Of a stretch of 18,839 bases of DNA, positions 1 through 11,400 are shown piece after piece. Positions within the stretch are counted from its first letter, which is position 1, and each line of letters starts with the position of its first letter. The notes beneath the pieces are model-generated. The model was not told the DNA's origin. It worked only from the letters and a program-made list of their open reading frames with translations, and made no database searches. Source of the DNA: JAVVEH01 sp032251435 (GTDB lineage Bacteria > Verrucomicrobiota > Lentisphaeria > Oligosphaerales > MVZH01); the NCBI GenBank assembly GCA_032251435.1, contig JAVVEH010000064.1, positions 1 to 18,839 on the forward strand, in the 5' to 3' direction. Made by a program: the position numbers and the translations under genes.

Positions 1-128
1 TACCATACCCCATGATTTTTCACATGCAATCTATAAACAACCTGTCCCTTTATTGTTTATTACCGTATAAAGTGGGGGGCCGCTTCTGCCTACAAGAAAC
101 GGGCAACTGTCACGAATCACGAGTCAGC

Positions 129-154
129 CCCAGCGATGACTCTTCATCGCTGGG
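129..154. repeat. Perfect hairpin upstream of the SLH protease
   Basis: An 11-base inverted repeat (CCCAGCGATGA / TCATCGCTGGG) encloses a 4-base loop. It lies about 120 bases before the protease start codon. There is no U-run after the stem on either strand, so a classical intrinsic terminator is not supported. It may end transcription from a gene left of the window or act in the protease 5' region. Nothing else convincing is seen in bases 1-273 apart from a short GT-rich run near 209-221. Confidence 0.5.
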
Positions 155-273
155 AAAAACGAGCCGCCCGCTTGCCCTCACTTACTCAACCTGCTAAACT
201 ATCCGCGTCGTGTGTGTGTGATGGCGAATTCCTTGAATGAGCCCATCTGAGACTATTTGAAAGGTCCCCCGCC

Positions 274-2673
274 ATGCCGTCCGTTATCCATGCCTTTTTA
301 TTGAAACCGGTTCACGCCTTTTTCATGAGTCATTCAACCCGTGATCGTCGCCTTTCAGGCGGAGGCTTGTCGTCGCGGATCACGCGGCGGGCTGCTTCCC
401 GTCACTGTTGGACGGCTCTCATCGCCCTGGCCCTGATCCACGCCGTTTCGGGACGGGAGGTGGATTACAGCGCCATGAGCCCGACCGTCCGGATCCGGGC
501 CTATCAGCGCACCCCCGGCGGGCATCCCGCCATGACCGGCATGGGATCAGGCACCCTGATCAGCGCCGATGGCCTGGTGCTGACCAACCATCATGTGATT
601 TATGACAGCTTGCGCAAAAAACCGCTGCCCTTGTTTGACGTGGGGATCACGTTTGACAAAAAGAAACGCCCCGTGGCCCAGTATCTCGCCCGCCTCGTGG
701 CCGCGGATAAGGAAAAGGATGTGGCGATCCTCAAACTCCTGCCCCAAACTGTCTTCGGCGAACCCCTGCCGCCCTTGAAACACCTGACCTGGGATCGGGA
801 GTTCACTCTCCATCCCGGAGACCGTATGCGGGTGGCCGGTTACGCCGCCAGTGGCGGGGAAACCTTGACGCTCACTCAAGGCCAGGTCAGCGGATTTGAG
901 AAATTCCGGGAAATGACCGTGTTTAAAACGGACACGGATATTGACAACGGCAGCAGTGGCGGCACCGTGCTCGACAAAGACGGCCAGTTTATCGGCGTGC
1001 CGGTGTATCTGCGCAGCTACCGGGAAAATGTGGGGTACATCCTTGATCTGCGCGCGTTGCGGCCGTGGATCCGGACCGCGGTCACCGAAGCCCCCGGCGG
1101 GAAAGACGGCGCGGAGGACCGCCTGGCCTTTCGGCTCAGACAATTTGTGGAGGCGGAGGATACGGGTGTCGTGACCACAGGCATGTACCCGGAGGCGCGG
1201 CTCACATTCGAAAAACCTTGGGAATTGCTGCACTATGATGTGGACACTTTCGCGCTTCTCCAACGGGAAATATCCACGCCGGTGGGCGTCCGAGTCTCGG
1301 TCATACACTGTCTGTATCCGCTCAATGACGCGTTTAAGGAACAAACCTTGAAAGAAGTGCGCCAGTTTGAAAAGAAAGCCAATCATTTTAACGAGGAGGA
1401 TGTGGACATCGCCGGCAAACCCGGAAAACTGTTTAAGGTCAGTGTTGACGCTCAGCGGCATATCCAGTATTACGTGTGGTTGGATGATTGCTATCTTTTT
1501 ATCAACGCCCGGTTGGATATTCGTGAGGAAAGCGTGGCGGCCCGGCAATGGGCCGCGGTGCGGGATCTGGTTAACGGGCTCTCGTTTCCAGAACCAGGCG
1601 CGTATCCGCAACCGTATCTGGAGGGAAAGGTGGACTTCCCCCTGACAGGGGTGAGTGTTGAGATTCCCCCGGACTGGCGGGGCCTGGCCGCCACCAACGG
1701 CGATGACCGGACGGGCATTGTGACCTTGGGCATCGAAACCCGCCGGGACGCGAGTATCAATATCTTCAGGGGCTTTGTTCCGGAACACCAACGGGACAAA
1801 ACCGTGGATGACCAGATTCGGGATATTTTGGACAACACCTCGAGGGATGTGAAAATCATTCGCCGCAATGACGCCGCGGTCGTGGATGGATTGCCCGCCT
1901 TTTATTTGCTGTTTGAAGAAGATGAGAAAGACAAGGAGTTTCAGTCATTGCTGCTGCAAGTGTTGATGGGTGACCACGTGCTGAATATCATCGCCAGAGA
2001 TTTGGCGGAGAACGCCGAGGCGTTGATGCGTGACGTGGCCGCCATGTTACCCACTGTGCGTCTGGAAAATGGACCAGACCGGGACCGGGGCGTGTGCGAA
2101 ATTGGCCACTTGAGCAGCTTGTTTTCGGATGTCCGTCACCATGTGTACGAAGAGGAGATTGTGTTACTGGCCGCCCGGGATGTGTTGCCGGGATTCCCCG
2201 ATGGCACCTTCCGGCCGGAAGCCCCGGTGACCCGGGAACGGGCGTTGAAAATAATCATAAACGCCAGAAAAGCAAGTGACCATGCCAATCGGTCCGCGAA
2301 CGGGATGACCCTGGACTTGGCGGCGGGGAAAGCCTCCCCCTTTCGGGATATCCGCGCGGATGACCCGTTGACCCCCTATTTAATCAAAGCCGATGAGCTG
2401 GGAGCTCTGGACTTTATTCCAGCCAAACCGTTCACGGGGCGGCGGTTCGGCCCGGACCGGAACGTCACAGCCATCCAAGCTCTGGCGATGGTCACAGCCA
2501 TTTTCGACATTGATGTATATGAGGGCGAGGGTGTCAACCGGCAAAAAAGCCTGGCGGATTACGGCGCGGTTTCCGGTTTGCTCCCGGATACGGTAAAAAA
2601 CCCGAAACAACCCCTCACCGCCGCGGAACTCGCGGCCATGGCCGCCTTCGGGTTTTACCATAACGAGGAGTGA
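274..2673 (+). CDS. Secreted trypsin-like serine protease with C-terminal SLH domains
   Basis: A 799-residue exported serine endopeptidase. The start at 274 is chosen because AAGG lies 9 bases upstream; the ATG at 325 has no ribosome site. This gives a long basic N-terminus before a hydrophobic signal segment (about residues 45-60). The S1C/trypsin-like fold shows GSGTLIS, TNHHV with catalytic His107, KDVAILKL with Asp149, and GSSGG with Ser228, so the triad looks intact. Residues 260-600 hold a region I do not recognise. Two SLH-like repeats follow (about 632-665 and 687-745; FPDGTFRP and FGPDRNVT signatures). SLH domains usually bind secondary cell-wall polymers or peptidoglycan, so the enzyme is probably anchored in the envelope. 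Its 3' end converges on the C39 peptidase gene 23 bases away. The substrate is unknown. Confidence 0.85.
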   Translation: MPSVIHAFLLKPVHAFFMSHSTRDRRLSGGGLSSRITRRAASRHCWTALIALALIHAVSGREVDYSAMSPTVRIRAYQRTPGGHPAMTGMGSGTLISADGLVLTNHHVIYDSLRKKPLPLFDVGITFDKKKRPVAQYLARLVAADKEKDVAILKLLPQTVFGEPLPPLKHLTWDREFTLHPGDRMRVAGYAASGGETLTLTQGQVSGFEKFREMTVFKTDTDIDNGSSGGTVLDKDGQFIGVPVYLRSYRENVGYILDLRALRPWIRTAVTEAPGGKDGAEDRLAFRLRQFVEAEDTGVVTTGMYPEARLTFEKPWELLHYDVDTFALLQREISTPVGVRVSVIHCLYPLNDAFKEQTLKEVRQFEKKANHFNEEDVDIAGKPGKLFKVSVDAQRHIQYYVWLDDCYLFINARLDIREESVAARQWAAVRDLVNGLSFPEPGAYPQPYLEGKVDFPLTGVSVEIPPDWRGLAATNGDDRTGIVTLGIETRRDASINIFRGFVPEHQRDKTVDDQIRDILDNTSRDVKIIRRNDAAVVDGLPAFYLLFEEDEKDKEFQSLLLQVLMGDHVLNIIARDLAENAEALMRDVAAMLPTVRLENGPDRDRGVCEIGHLSSLFSDVRHHVYEEEIVLLAARDVLPGFPDGTFRPEAPVTRERALKIIINARKASDHANRSANGMTLDLAAGKASPFRDIRADDPLTPYLIKADELGALDFIPAKPFTGRRFGPDRNVTAIQALAMVTAIFDIDVYEGEGVNRQKSLADYGAVSGLLPDTVKNPKQPLTAAELAAMAAFGFYHNEE

Positions 2674-2696
2674 CACGGGGCGCCAAAAACACCGCC

Positions 2697-4091
2697 TCAA
2701 TGCCGGGGAATCAATGAATGCAAATTCATGGTGATGCTCCAAGCGTCCTCAAGCTTCATCTTCTTGAATTCGTGTCCCTGCCCCCAAGAGTCAGAATAGA
2801 TGAGCTCATCCTCTTTATCATTATAGCCAATGATTGTGCGCATGTGAAATCCGCCCGCCTGGTTGAGCCCGGGTTCAGGAATCTTTCCCAGCATCACTGT
2901 CCAGGCCAGAGGCAAACCTTGATCCACGTACGTGTGAATATCACGGACAAACCGCCCGTAAGCGACTCTTTCTTTTTTCAGCCGCACATCCTTATAGACA
3001 TCCCAGTCCATGGCGTTTAAGGCGGCCCCGTAATCATACAACATGCTGTTTCCCTGTTTTTTGATCCAGACACCATCAGCTATCTCCCCTTTATCTTCCC
3101 GTTTCGCCATGCGGTTGTAGTAGGCGACCATCCGCTCCAAGTCGCGGATATCATTATCCGTCTCATAATTTTCCTTGACCCGGACCCCGAGTTTCACACC
3201 CGCCTTTTTCAGGGCCTCAACCATCTGGGTCACCTGGGTGCCATAAACCCCGTTGCTTTGGCACAACTGGGCGAGAAGATGCTGGTCCACGTCGCTGCCG
3301 AAATACTTCAGCACCCGTTCAAGAGTGGAGACCACACAATATCCCTTGGTTCCCTGATCAACCATCGGAAACTCTTTGATAAACACATCACCTTTGAAAT
3401 TCTTACTGACGCGCGCCACTAAATCCCTGGCGGTGGGGATCCCGGCCCGCTTTTCCGCGGTCGTCACAATACGTCGGACACGCGGATCGTTCTCCTGGGT
3501 CAGCCGGGTCAAGGTCAGATTGATATACTCGCCGACAAAATCCGATGTCCGGCCTGAATAGCTCCATTCCAGCTCAGCCACATAGGATGGCTCTTTCACC
3601 CAGAACTTTTTCCGGATTTTCACCCGGTTACCCATCATCATGGTGGTCTCCCCGTCTTTGCCCGGGCTTTTCGCCCATGCCGAAATGGCGCTGGTCACCT
3701 TCTTGTAACGGGCACCGAAACTGTCTCTGTCCAGAAGCATGGCTTGTTGTCCACCCGCGGCGGCGGAATCACCTTTGTTGTAAAAGGAAATTTTCAACGC
3801 CAGCAAGGCGCCGTTCTCATCAAATGTCACCAGGCTTTCAAATATGTCCAGCCCCCAGACCTTGACCGGGGGGCTGTTCCGCCACTTGGGAAAACGGGCG
3901 GTCTCACGCGTCTCCCGCGACACCCAGTCGAACGACGGGGGCTGTCCGGGCTGATTCGCCGAGTTGAAAAATTCGGCCGCGGTCATGGCGAAAATATCGC
4001 TGAAATCAATAATTTTTCCCAAATCCACCGTCTCAGCGGCGGCATGGATCACGGAAGCGGCGAAAAACAGACTGGCAATGAGCGTGCGCAT
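2697..4091 (-). CDS. Secreted C39-like cysteine peptidase
   Basis: A 464-residue protein with a clear signal peptide (residues 1-18, cleavage near HAAA). A GAGG ribosome site lies 8 bases before the ATG. Residues 20-230 form an N-terminal domain I do not recognise. The C-terminal part (about 240-455) matches the papain-like C39 family (Peptidase_C39_2 type). It has Gln246 in DQGTKGYC as oxyanion-hole residue, Cys252 as nucleophile, His416 in GGFHMRTIIGY and Asp434 in YSDSWG. All catalytic positions are present, so an active extracytoplasmic protease is likely. No ABC-transporter domain is attached, so it is not a bacteriocin-exporter C39 protein. The gene is divergent from floA and convergent with the SLH protease, so it is probably transcribed alone. 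Confidence 0.82.
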   Translation of the reverse strand: MRTLIASLFFAASVIHAAAETVDLGKIIDFSDIFAMTAAEFFNSANQPGQPPSFDWVSRETRETARFPKWRNSPPVKVWGLDIFESLVTFDENGALLALKISFYNKGDSAAAGGQQAMLLDRDSFGARYKKVTSAISAWAKSPGKDGETTMMMGNRVKIRKKFWVKEPSYVAELEWSYSGRTSDFVGEYINLTLTRLTQENDPRVRRIVTTAEKRAGIPTARDLVARVSKNFKGDVFIKEFPMVDQGTKGYCVVSTLERVLKYFGSDVDQHLLAQLCQSNGVYGTQVTQMVEALKKAGVKLGVRVKENYETDNDIRDLERMVAYYNRMAKREDKGEIADGVWIKKQGNSMLYDYGAALNAMDWDVYKDVRLKKERVAYGRFVRDIHTYVDQGLPLAWTVMLGKIPEPGLNQAGGFHMRTIIGYNDKEDELIYSDSWGQGHEFKKMKLEDAWSITMNLHSLIPRH

Positions 4092-4283
4092 ACGTCAAAC
4101 CTCTTTTAACAAAAATTGAACCCACCCTGTACAGGTACACTGAAAGAAAAAAAATACAACAAGCTGAAAAAAATGGCCGCCGACAAGCCGAAAAACATTT
4201 CGGGCGCTATTGTATTGGAGAATCTTCGACTGCTCCCGGCTGGAGTAACATAACATGGAAACACGCGGAACAGAGGCGAAACA

Positions 4284-5252
4284 ATGATCATTCTTTATGC
4301 CGGCGCCATTCTTTTAGGTCTCATTCTCCTCGTGGCGGTGATCATTATCGCCATGTCTTTCAAACTGTGGCTGCAAGCCCGGATGACCGGGATCAAGCTC
4401 GGTTTTGTCCAAATGGCCATGATGCGCCTGCGGCGTGTGGATCCGCAAGTGGTGATGGAAACCATGATCGTTTTGGGCAAGGCGGGAGTCGATGTCACCG
4501 CGGATGATATCGAGACGCATATCCTCAGCGGCGGAAACTTGTCCGCCGTGGCCGACGCGGTTGTCCGCGCCAGCAAGGCGGATCTCGGTCTCTCGTTCCG
4601 TGACATCGCCGCAATTGATCTGGCGGGACGGGATGTGGCGGACGCCGTGCGGACCCATGTGAATCCGAAGGTGCTGGTCTGCCCGCCGCCCGAATCCGGC
4701 ATGGAGTACATTCTCGGGGTCTGTCAGGACGGTATCCGCTTGGCCGCGACCGCGCGGGTAACGGTCCGCACCCGCCTGGACCGCCTGGTCGGCGGCGCCG
4801 GAGAATCGACGATCAACGCCCGGGTCGGGGAAGGCATTGTCGCCGCTATCGGCCAAGCCCCATCACACAAAAACATCTTGGAAAATCCTGACCACATTTC
4901 CCAGTACATCCTGTCACGCGGACTGGACAGCAACACCTGTTTTGAAATTCTCTCGGTGGACATCGCCGATGTGAATGTGGACGAGAATATCGGCGCCCGG
5001 TTGCAAACCGAACAGGCCGAAAGCGACAAGCGGGTGGCCCAGGCCAAAGCTGAAGTCCGCCGGGCCGCGGCGGTCGCCGCCACCACGGAAATGCACGCCC
5101 TGACCATTGAAATGGAAAGCCGGGTCACCGGCGCCAAAGCCGTTGTCCCCCGGGGCGTGGCCGCCAGCTTGACAGAGGGAAACATGGGCTCAACCCGTCC
5201 GCTCCCCCCCAGCCAGAATTCCCGGCTTCTCTGGGCGCACGCCCGGGATTAG
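4284..5252 (+). CDS. floA: Flotillin-like protein FloA
   Basis: A 322-residue member of the FloA (UPF0365) family. AGAGG lies 7 bases before the ATG. An N-terminal membrane segment (about residues 4-25) is followed by the conserved body: ARMTGIKLG, the region with VDPQVV and ADDIETHILSGGN, then INARVGEGIVAAIG and the coiled Ala/Glu/Lys-rich part with TEQAESDKRVAQAKAE. Known FloA proteins scaffold functional membrane microdomains and affect envelope protein assembly. Family members are usually about 330 aa, so the length is normal. The last 25 residues after GNMG, however, do not look like the usual family ending (see findings). The giant membrane-protein gene follows on the same strand after 243 bases, suggesting but not proving a shared role. 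Confidence 0.92.
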   Translation: MIILYAGAILLGLILLVAVIIIAMSFKLWLQARMTGIKLGFVQMAMMRLRRVDPQVVMETMIVLGKAGVDVTADDIETHILSGGNLSAVADAVVRASKADLGLSFRDIAAIDLAGRDVADAVRTHVNPKVLVCPPPESGMEYILGVCQDGIRLAATARVTVRTRLDRLVGGAGESTINARVGEGIVAAIGQAPSHKNILENPDHISQYILSRGLDSNTCFEILSVDIADVNVDENIGARLQTEQAESDKRVAQAKAEVRRAAAVAATTEMHALTIEMESRVTGAKAVVPRGVAASLTEGNMGSTRPLPPSQNSRLLWAHARD

Positions 5253-5261
5253 CCCCACGGC

Positions 5262-5292
5262 GGGAGGCGAGGAGCGAGGGGAAAGGGGAGGA
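5262..5292 (+). other. G-rich purine tract after floA
   Basis: The first part of the 243-base gap between floA and the giant gene carries a purine run with six GG or longer runs (two are GGGG) in about 30 bases. It could form a two-layer G-quadruplex in RNA or DNA, but this is only a composition argument. A small GGGC/GCCC hairpin sits at the very end of floA. I found no convincing promoter or rho-independent terminator in the rest of the gap. Confidence 0.3.
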
Positions 5293-5495
5293 TAGAGCCG
5301 CGGAGGTCAGAAATCGAAGACCGAGTCACGAGAAAATTTCCGGGCGGAGCCCGCTTGAAGGCCGGTCATCTGATCATTGAAAAGGATCCCACCTTTTTTG
5401 AAAAAACCGTCCCTCACGCCGTCTTAAATGATGTGAGTGACCGCTGTTTTTTGTCAATAAACCCGCGCCCTGAATCCCGCGGACTGGAGCCTGAT

Positions 5496-8400
5496 ATGAA
5501 AACGCTCAACCGTCTGATCCCCTTGATCCTTCTCGCCTTCCATCCCTTCACCACCGACGCGGCGGAAAAGGAGCCGTTAACGCTGTCGAATATGAAAGTG
5601 GCTGGCTCAATTGACGGTGAGAATATCACCTTCGCCCTGACTTTTCACGCCGCTGTCCGGACAGCGCCCACGGAACTGGCCTTGATTCAGGGAGACGCCG
5701 TCCTGGTGCCGGAAGGGGCGCGTCTGCCGGACGGCGCGTCACTGCGGTATGATAAAGAGACGGGCACATATTACGCGCTGTTTGGACGCAAAGTCGACAC
5801 TGATGTCACCACGCTATTCGCTGTCGCCCCCCATACCATTGATGAAAGCGGATGGCGGGAGGCCTCGTTTGTCACCCCGTCCTCCGGCACCCGCGCGTTG
5901 GAAGTCACCTGTGACCGGACAGACTTGGAGGTCGTTTTTCCCGGCGCGTTGAAACAAACCCGAAGCCTGGATGAGCAAGGCACGTTGAAAATCACCGCCT
6001 TGCTTGGATCCGGCAACCCCTTTGTGATCCGATGGAAACCCCGGGTGGGTGAGATGGAGGGCAAACTGGTTCTCTCCTGCGACGCGAACACGGTCGCCAC
6101 GGTCAGCGCCGGGGCTTTGCGTTTGGACAGTTTGTATCAATTCACAGTGGCGCAAGGGAAATTGCGCGACCTGGCGTTCTCCGTTCCGCAAGATGTCAGT
6201 GTCACGCAAGTTCGCTCACCGTTCATCCGTGATTGGACATTAGCCGTCACGGCGGCGGGCCAAACCTTGCATGTGATTCTCAACCGACCGGTGACCGGCA
6301 CGCATCCTGTTCAGATTATCGGTGAAACCAGTCTCGGCAAATTTCCCCTTGACGTGAATGTGCCCATCATCCAGCCTCTGGAAGTCATCCGGGCCAGCGG
6401 TCATGTCAGCGTCGGCACCGACAGCGCCGTGCAATTACTGGTGACCCATACCGCGGGCTTGTCTCAAATTGACACCGCCGCCTTTCCCCGATTGCTGTTC
6501 TCTCAGGAATTTTCCCGTCCGCTGCCCAAAACAAAAGCCTTTTTTTACAGCCATGCGACGACTCCCTATCAATTGACCATTTCCCTCGCGGATATTATTC
6601 CCGCCTTTGATGCCGCGTCCCGTTTGGCCGTTCAAATCAAGGAAGACAATGTGATCGTCACCGCTGACGTGGAACTGGATATCCGGGACACCGGCATCCG
6701 GAATCTGCACGTGTTGATTGATCCGGCGCTGGCCGTGTCGGGAGTCACCGGCGCGGAGGTGGAGGATTTCAGCGTCTTGGACACGCTTGACCCTTCCGGC
6801 GCCCGAGTGGTTGACATTCAATTTAAACAACCGGTGATGGGCCGGGTTCTGCTGCAAGTGCGGGCGGAAACCGGGAGCTCGCCGGTGGGTGTCAAACAAA
6901 GCCTGCGGGGAATGGTGGTGAAAAAAGCGGAAAACCAGCGCGGCTACATCGTGCTGGCGGCTGAAAAGGGTGTCCAACTGGGCCAGGTGGACAGTGAAAA
7001 TCTGCGTAAAGTCCACACCGGATCCGTGCCCATGACCGTGCCGGGCGCTCAGTTCGCGTACCGGTTCCGGGAGCCGGAATGGACTTTGAGCGTGGTGCCG
7101 ACTGTGAAACCCGCGTCGGTTTTGGCGGAAGCGTTTCACCTGTTGTCCGCGGCCGATGGTATCACCTATGGCTCCAGCTTAATCAACTATTTTATTTCCG
7201 GATCGCCGCTGGATGAGTTCCGGTTTCGGATTCCAGCCAGTTGCAAAAACGTTGAATTTGTCGGGCGGGATGTCCGTCGATGGGACAAACAAGGCGATGT
7301 CTGGGTCGTGAAACTACAGCGCAAAGTGATTGGTGACTTCAACTTGGGAGTGACGTACAATCAACGGCCGTCCACCAAGGAAACATTGTCAGCCGGCGGT
7401 GTCACCTGCCTGGACGTGGAAACCGAAAATGGCTATATCGCCATTACCAGCGGATTGAACTTGGAATTGCGCGGTCAGGGCGATGACACGGGCTTGGTTT
7501 TGGAAATTAAGCCGGATGAAATTCCCGCGAATTACCGCTTGCTGGCGAAACTGCCCATTCTGAAAAGTTATAAATATGTGGGGGTACCGCATGAGAAACA
7601 GGTGGAAATCATTCCCTTCGCTCAAGGTTCCGTGCTGCCCGTGTTGATCGAGGTCATGCAACTGGACACCAACGTGAATGTCAATAACGACGGCAAGACC
7701 CAGGCGGTGACCCGCATTCAATACAAAGTGAAAAATTCCTCCGGACAATATCTAAACCTGGCGATGCCCAAGCACACCGCCTATTGGACCGTCCGGAAAC
7801 GTGACGAGAACGGCGGCAGCCGGAATGTGGTGGCCCAGCGTAATAAAGAAACCGGCATGTTGATGATCCCCCTTGAGCGTCTTCGTAACCCCAACGCCCC
7901 GGTCACCATTGAATTAGAATACGGACAGGTGTTTGGCGAACTCGGTTGGTTTGACGCATTGCCGCTGGAGGCGCCCCGCAGCCTGGTCCAGTCAACCTAT
8001 TCTCAGTGGACGGTGCGGGTGCCTGACACCTTGGCCTTGAAACCGGGGCCGGGCGGCACTATGCTGGTCAAAGACGAGTCAGCACGGATAAACCGCCGCC
8101 TCACGCCGATCGTGACCCGGTTGGGCGGTGAATTATCGCGCGGCGTGGCGTTTCTCGCTGACACTCCTTGGATTCCCGGTGTCGTCGTTACCGTCATTAT
8201 CCTGGCGTTGTTACCCGTGGCGATGTTTAAACCCCGGGCTTTGGTCCCGGGCGTTTTGGCCGTCGTCTTCGCCTGTCTGGCGCTCATGGGTCTGGCGGCC
8301 GCCTTATCTATCCATTGTCAAGATTTTACCACAGAGAGCCTGGCGCGTCAACTGAGCTTCACCCAGGCCCTGGATCTGGACAGTTCCCCCGGCGCCTGCG

Positions 8401-11400
8401 TGGCGGTGAAAATCATGCCCGCCTGGCTGGGACTCATCTCTTTTAAAGCGGTTCTCGGTTGGGGACTCGCTTTAGTTGTCGGCTTGGGACTGGTTCTGTT
8501 CCGGAAAAAAAGCCTGGCCCGCGGGTTGGGTTGGGCGGCGATTGTGACCGCCGGCCTCTGCCTCGCCCTGCAATTCCCGGTGGGCGGCATTGTGGCCATT
8601 CATGGAATCGCCTGGGTTATCCCCGCTCTGATGTCCGCCTTCGCAGTGACTGTCGCCGTCCGTGTTCTCCGTGTGCCGACCCCGAAACCTCCGCCCCCCC
8701 ACCTCTCGGGGGAACCCCCGCCCACGCCGCCGGAATCCATGGACAAACCTGAACCGCCCGCCCCTTCCGAAGCATACGCGGGCGGGGCCGCGTCCGCCGT
8801 CACCGCCATACTCTTGGCAGCCACGCTTTTGTTCAGTGGATTAAACGCCGCGGGGATGGCTTCCACCACGACCTTTGCTGGTTATGAGACGATCACCCGT
8901 GATGTGACCGTGCGGTTGGCCGCCCGAAAAGACCATGTGCAAGTGGATGTCACCTTGGCGTTGGAAACAATCAGCCCGGTGACAATTCCTCTGGTTGATG
9001 GCGGAGTCGTGATGATGACTCCTGAAAAGATCGCCAAGGATGTGGAGATTGTCCGTCAAGATAACATGCTGGTGTTGAAAGTCGGCAAAGCGGGCACCCA
9101 CACCTTCAATATCCGCTTTCTCGCTCCCCTTCCTCCCGCTGAGGAAAGCCAGGCCCGCGGGTTCCGCATGCCGTTGCCATTGGCCTTGACAAATCACGTG
9201 ACTCTGACCGTGCCCCGCGCGGGCATGGACATCGCCGCGGCGGGCGCGGTGCGGTTTACGAAAGAGGAAATAGACGACACCACAACCGCCCACGCCGTAT
9301 TCGCTCCGGGGGAAGACCTGGCGTTTGTCTGGCAACCCCGCAGCCGGGAAACCAAACGTGAGGCCACCGCCTTTTTCGCGGAAGTCAGCTCCTTGTTCCG
9401 GTTTGACGCCGGGCTGGCCGACGGCCGCCACCGAGTTCTTTTTCAAATTGCCCAGGGCGAACTCAAGGACATCACATTGACCGTGCCCGATGGCATGACC
9501 GTCACCGCCGTGGATGGCCCCGGCATCGGCGCCTGGCGCTATGATCCAGCCAGCCGACACGTCGAAATCAAACTCGCGGAAGCCGCGACCGGCACACTCG
9601 CCTTGACGATCTCAACTCAAATGACCAGTGGCAAACTGCCGGCCGACTATCAGATCGCCACGGTCACCGTCCCCGCCGCGGTCCATCAACGCGGAACCAT
9701 CGGCGTTGTCACCACCCCCGCGGTGTACGCGGTTCTGGGTGACCACCCGCCGGCCTTGAATCTCAATGATTACCTGCGCGACGCCCAGTCCCTGATCACC
9801 ACGACACACGGTCTCGAGGCGAAGCAAGTCCGGCACGCGTTCCGTATCGCCGATCCCGCTGACTCCGTGGCCCTCACCATTAACGAAGTTCGCCCGGAAA
9901 TCCGATCCTACGAGCAGGCCGGGTTTACCGTCGCCGATGACCGCCTGCTGTACAGCGGCGCTTTTACCATTGATATTGCCAAAGCCGGTGTTTTTTCTCT
10001 CGACGTGTCACTCTCGGGCGATTACGATATCGATTCCCTGTCCGCCACCGAAATCAGCCATTGGGACGAGATCAGCGAGGATTTAGAAACGGCCAAAGGT
10101 CAGCGTGTGGTCCGTATCCATTTTCATCATAAAATGATGGGGCCGTGTCAGCTCTCTTTCGCCCTGAGCAAGCCGGTTTCGGAATTGCCCCCGAACATTC
10201 AGACACCGCGGCTGCGGGCCGCCGGATCGCTGAAACACAGCGGTCAGATCACCGTCTCTTCCGCGCATGGGATTCGCTTAACCGTGAAGCCCGGCGAACG
10301 GGAAGGGGTCAGTGAACTGGACACATCGCAAACCGGCGTCCGGGATGAACGCACACTGGTCTTTAAACTCCTGAAACCCGACTGGAAACTGGGTTTGTCC
10401 GCTGAGGTGATTGAACCGCGGATTAATTTGGAGTTTCTCCATGTCGCCCGCATCAGTGAAGGCATGGTCCGCCACCAGCATTATCTACGCTACCGCCTGC
10501 ATAACGCCGGTGGAAAATTTTTCGACATCACCGTTCCCGCCGGAGCGCTTGGATTACAAATCAGCGGACCTGATATCGCCCGTATGGAAGAGGTGGAGGA
10601 AAATTCAGGCCGGTGGCGGATTGAGTTGGCGGATAAAATATTGTCCCGTCCGTTCCCTCTGACCGTGTCTTACGAGACCAAATTTGACAGCGCCGCGGGC
10701 ATGGTCGCGCTGGCGCCTGTGCGAGCCGCGGATGTCGACTTGCAGCGGGGCTTTGTCGTCGCTTTCAGCAGCGACCGAGTCGAACTGCATCCGGACGAAA
10801 CCACGCGTGAAACCATGCAAACCGCGGATCCGCGGACCGTGCCGGCCAAGTTCGGCCGGGATGACCTGTCGGGCGCGGCGTTCTGTTTTACTGTCGCCGG
10901 CGGTGAGTATGATGTCCGCTTCCAGGCGATCCGCCATCAAGCCGCGGATTTGCTGACCGCTGAAGTTCTTTCAACTCATTTAACCACCGTGGTCACCGAT
11001 ACCGGGGAACGGATCACCCAAGTGGACATGAATCTGCGCGGCGGCGACCGCCGCCACGTGGCCGTCACCTTGCCGACGGGGGCTGACATGTGGTCGCTGG
11101 TGGTGAATGGCGGGGCGGTCGCCCCGTCCAAACGCCCGGACAGCAAAACCCGGGAAACCATCTTGATTCCTCTCGCCCAGACCCCGTCCACAGAGTTGAC
11201 GGTGACTATCCAGTTCATCTACGTCGTCAAGACACCCCCGGATTGGACATTCGCCGCCCAAAGCTACCAAGGCCCGGAATTCGACCTGCCGTTGAAAAAC
11301 ATCACGTGGAACCTCTACGTGCCTGATCATTGGCGGGCCCGTGATTTTGAAGGCACGCTGAATGTGCGGGAGCGCTCTCTCGCCGCCACCGCCGTCAGCT

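Noticed and set aside
12..197. 61-codon plus-strand frame before the protease
   Set aside because: It has no ribosome site or recognisable pattern, and it contains the hairpin at 129-154; probably chance.
547..1791. 414-codon minus-strand frame opposite the SLH protease
   Set aside because: It is antisense to a gene with an intact catalytic triad and is His/Gln/Arg-rich, as expected of a shadow frame in GC-rich DNA.
2674..2696. Shared terminator between the convergent protease genes
   Set aside because: GGGGCG and CGCCTC could pair across the gap, but the stem is short with a wobble, and there is no U-run on either side.
5355..5495. TTG-initiated 47-residue extension of the giant protein
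   Set aside because: The extension has no ribosome site and would bury a clean signal peptide that begins at the ATG at 5496, which has a GGAG site.
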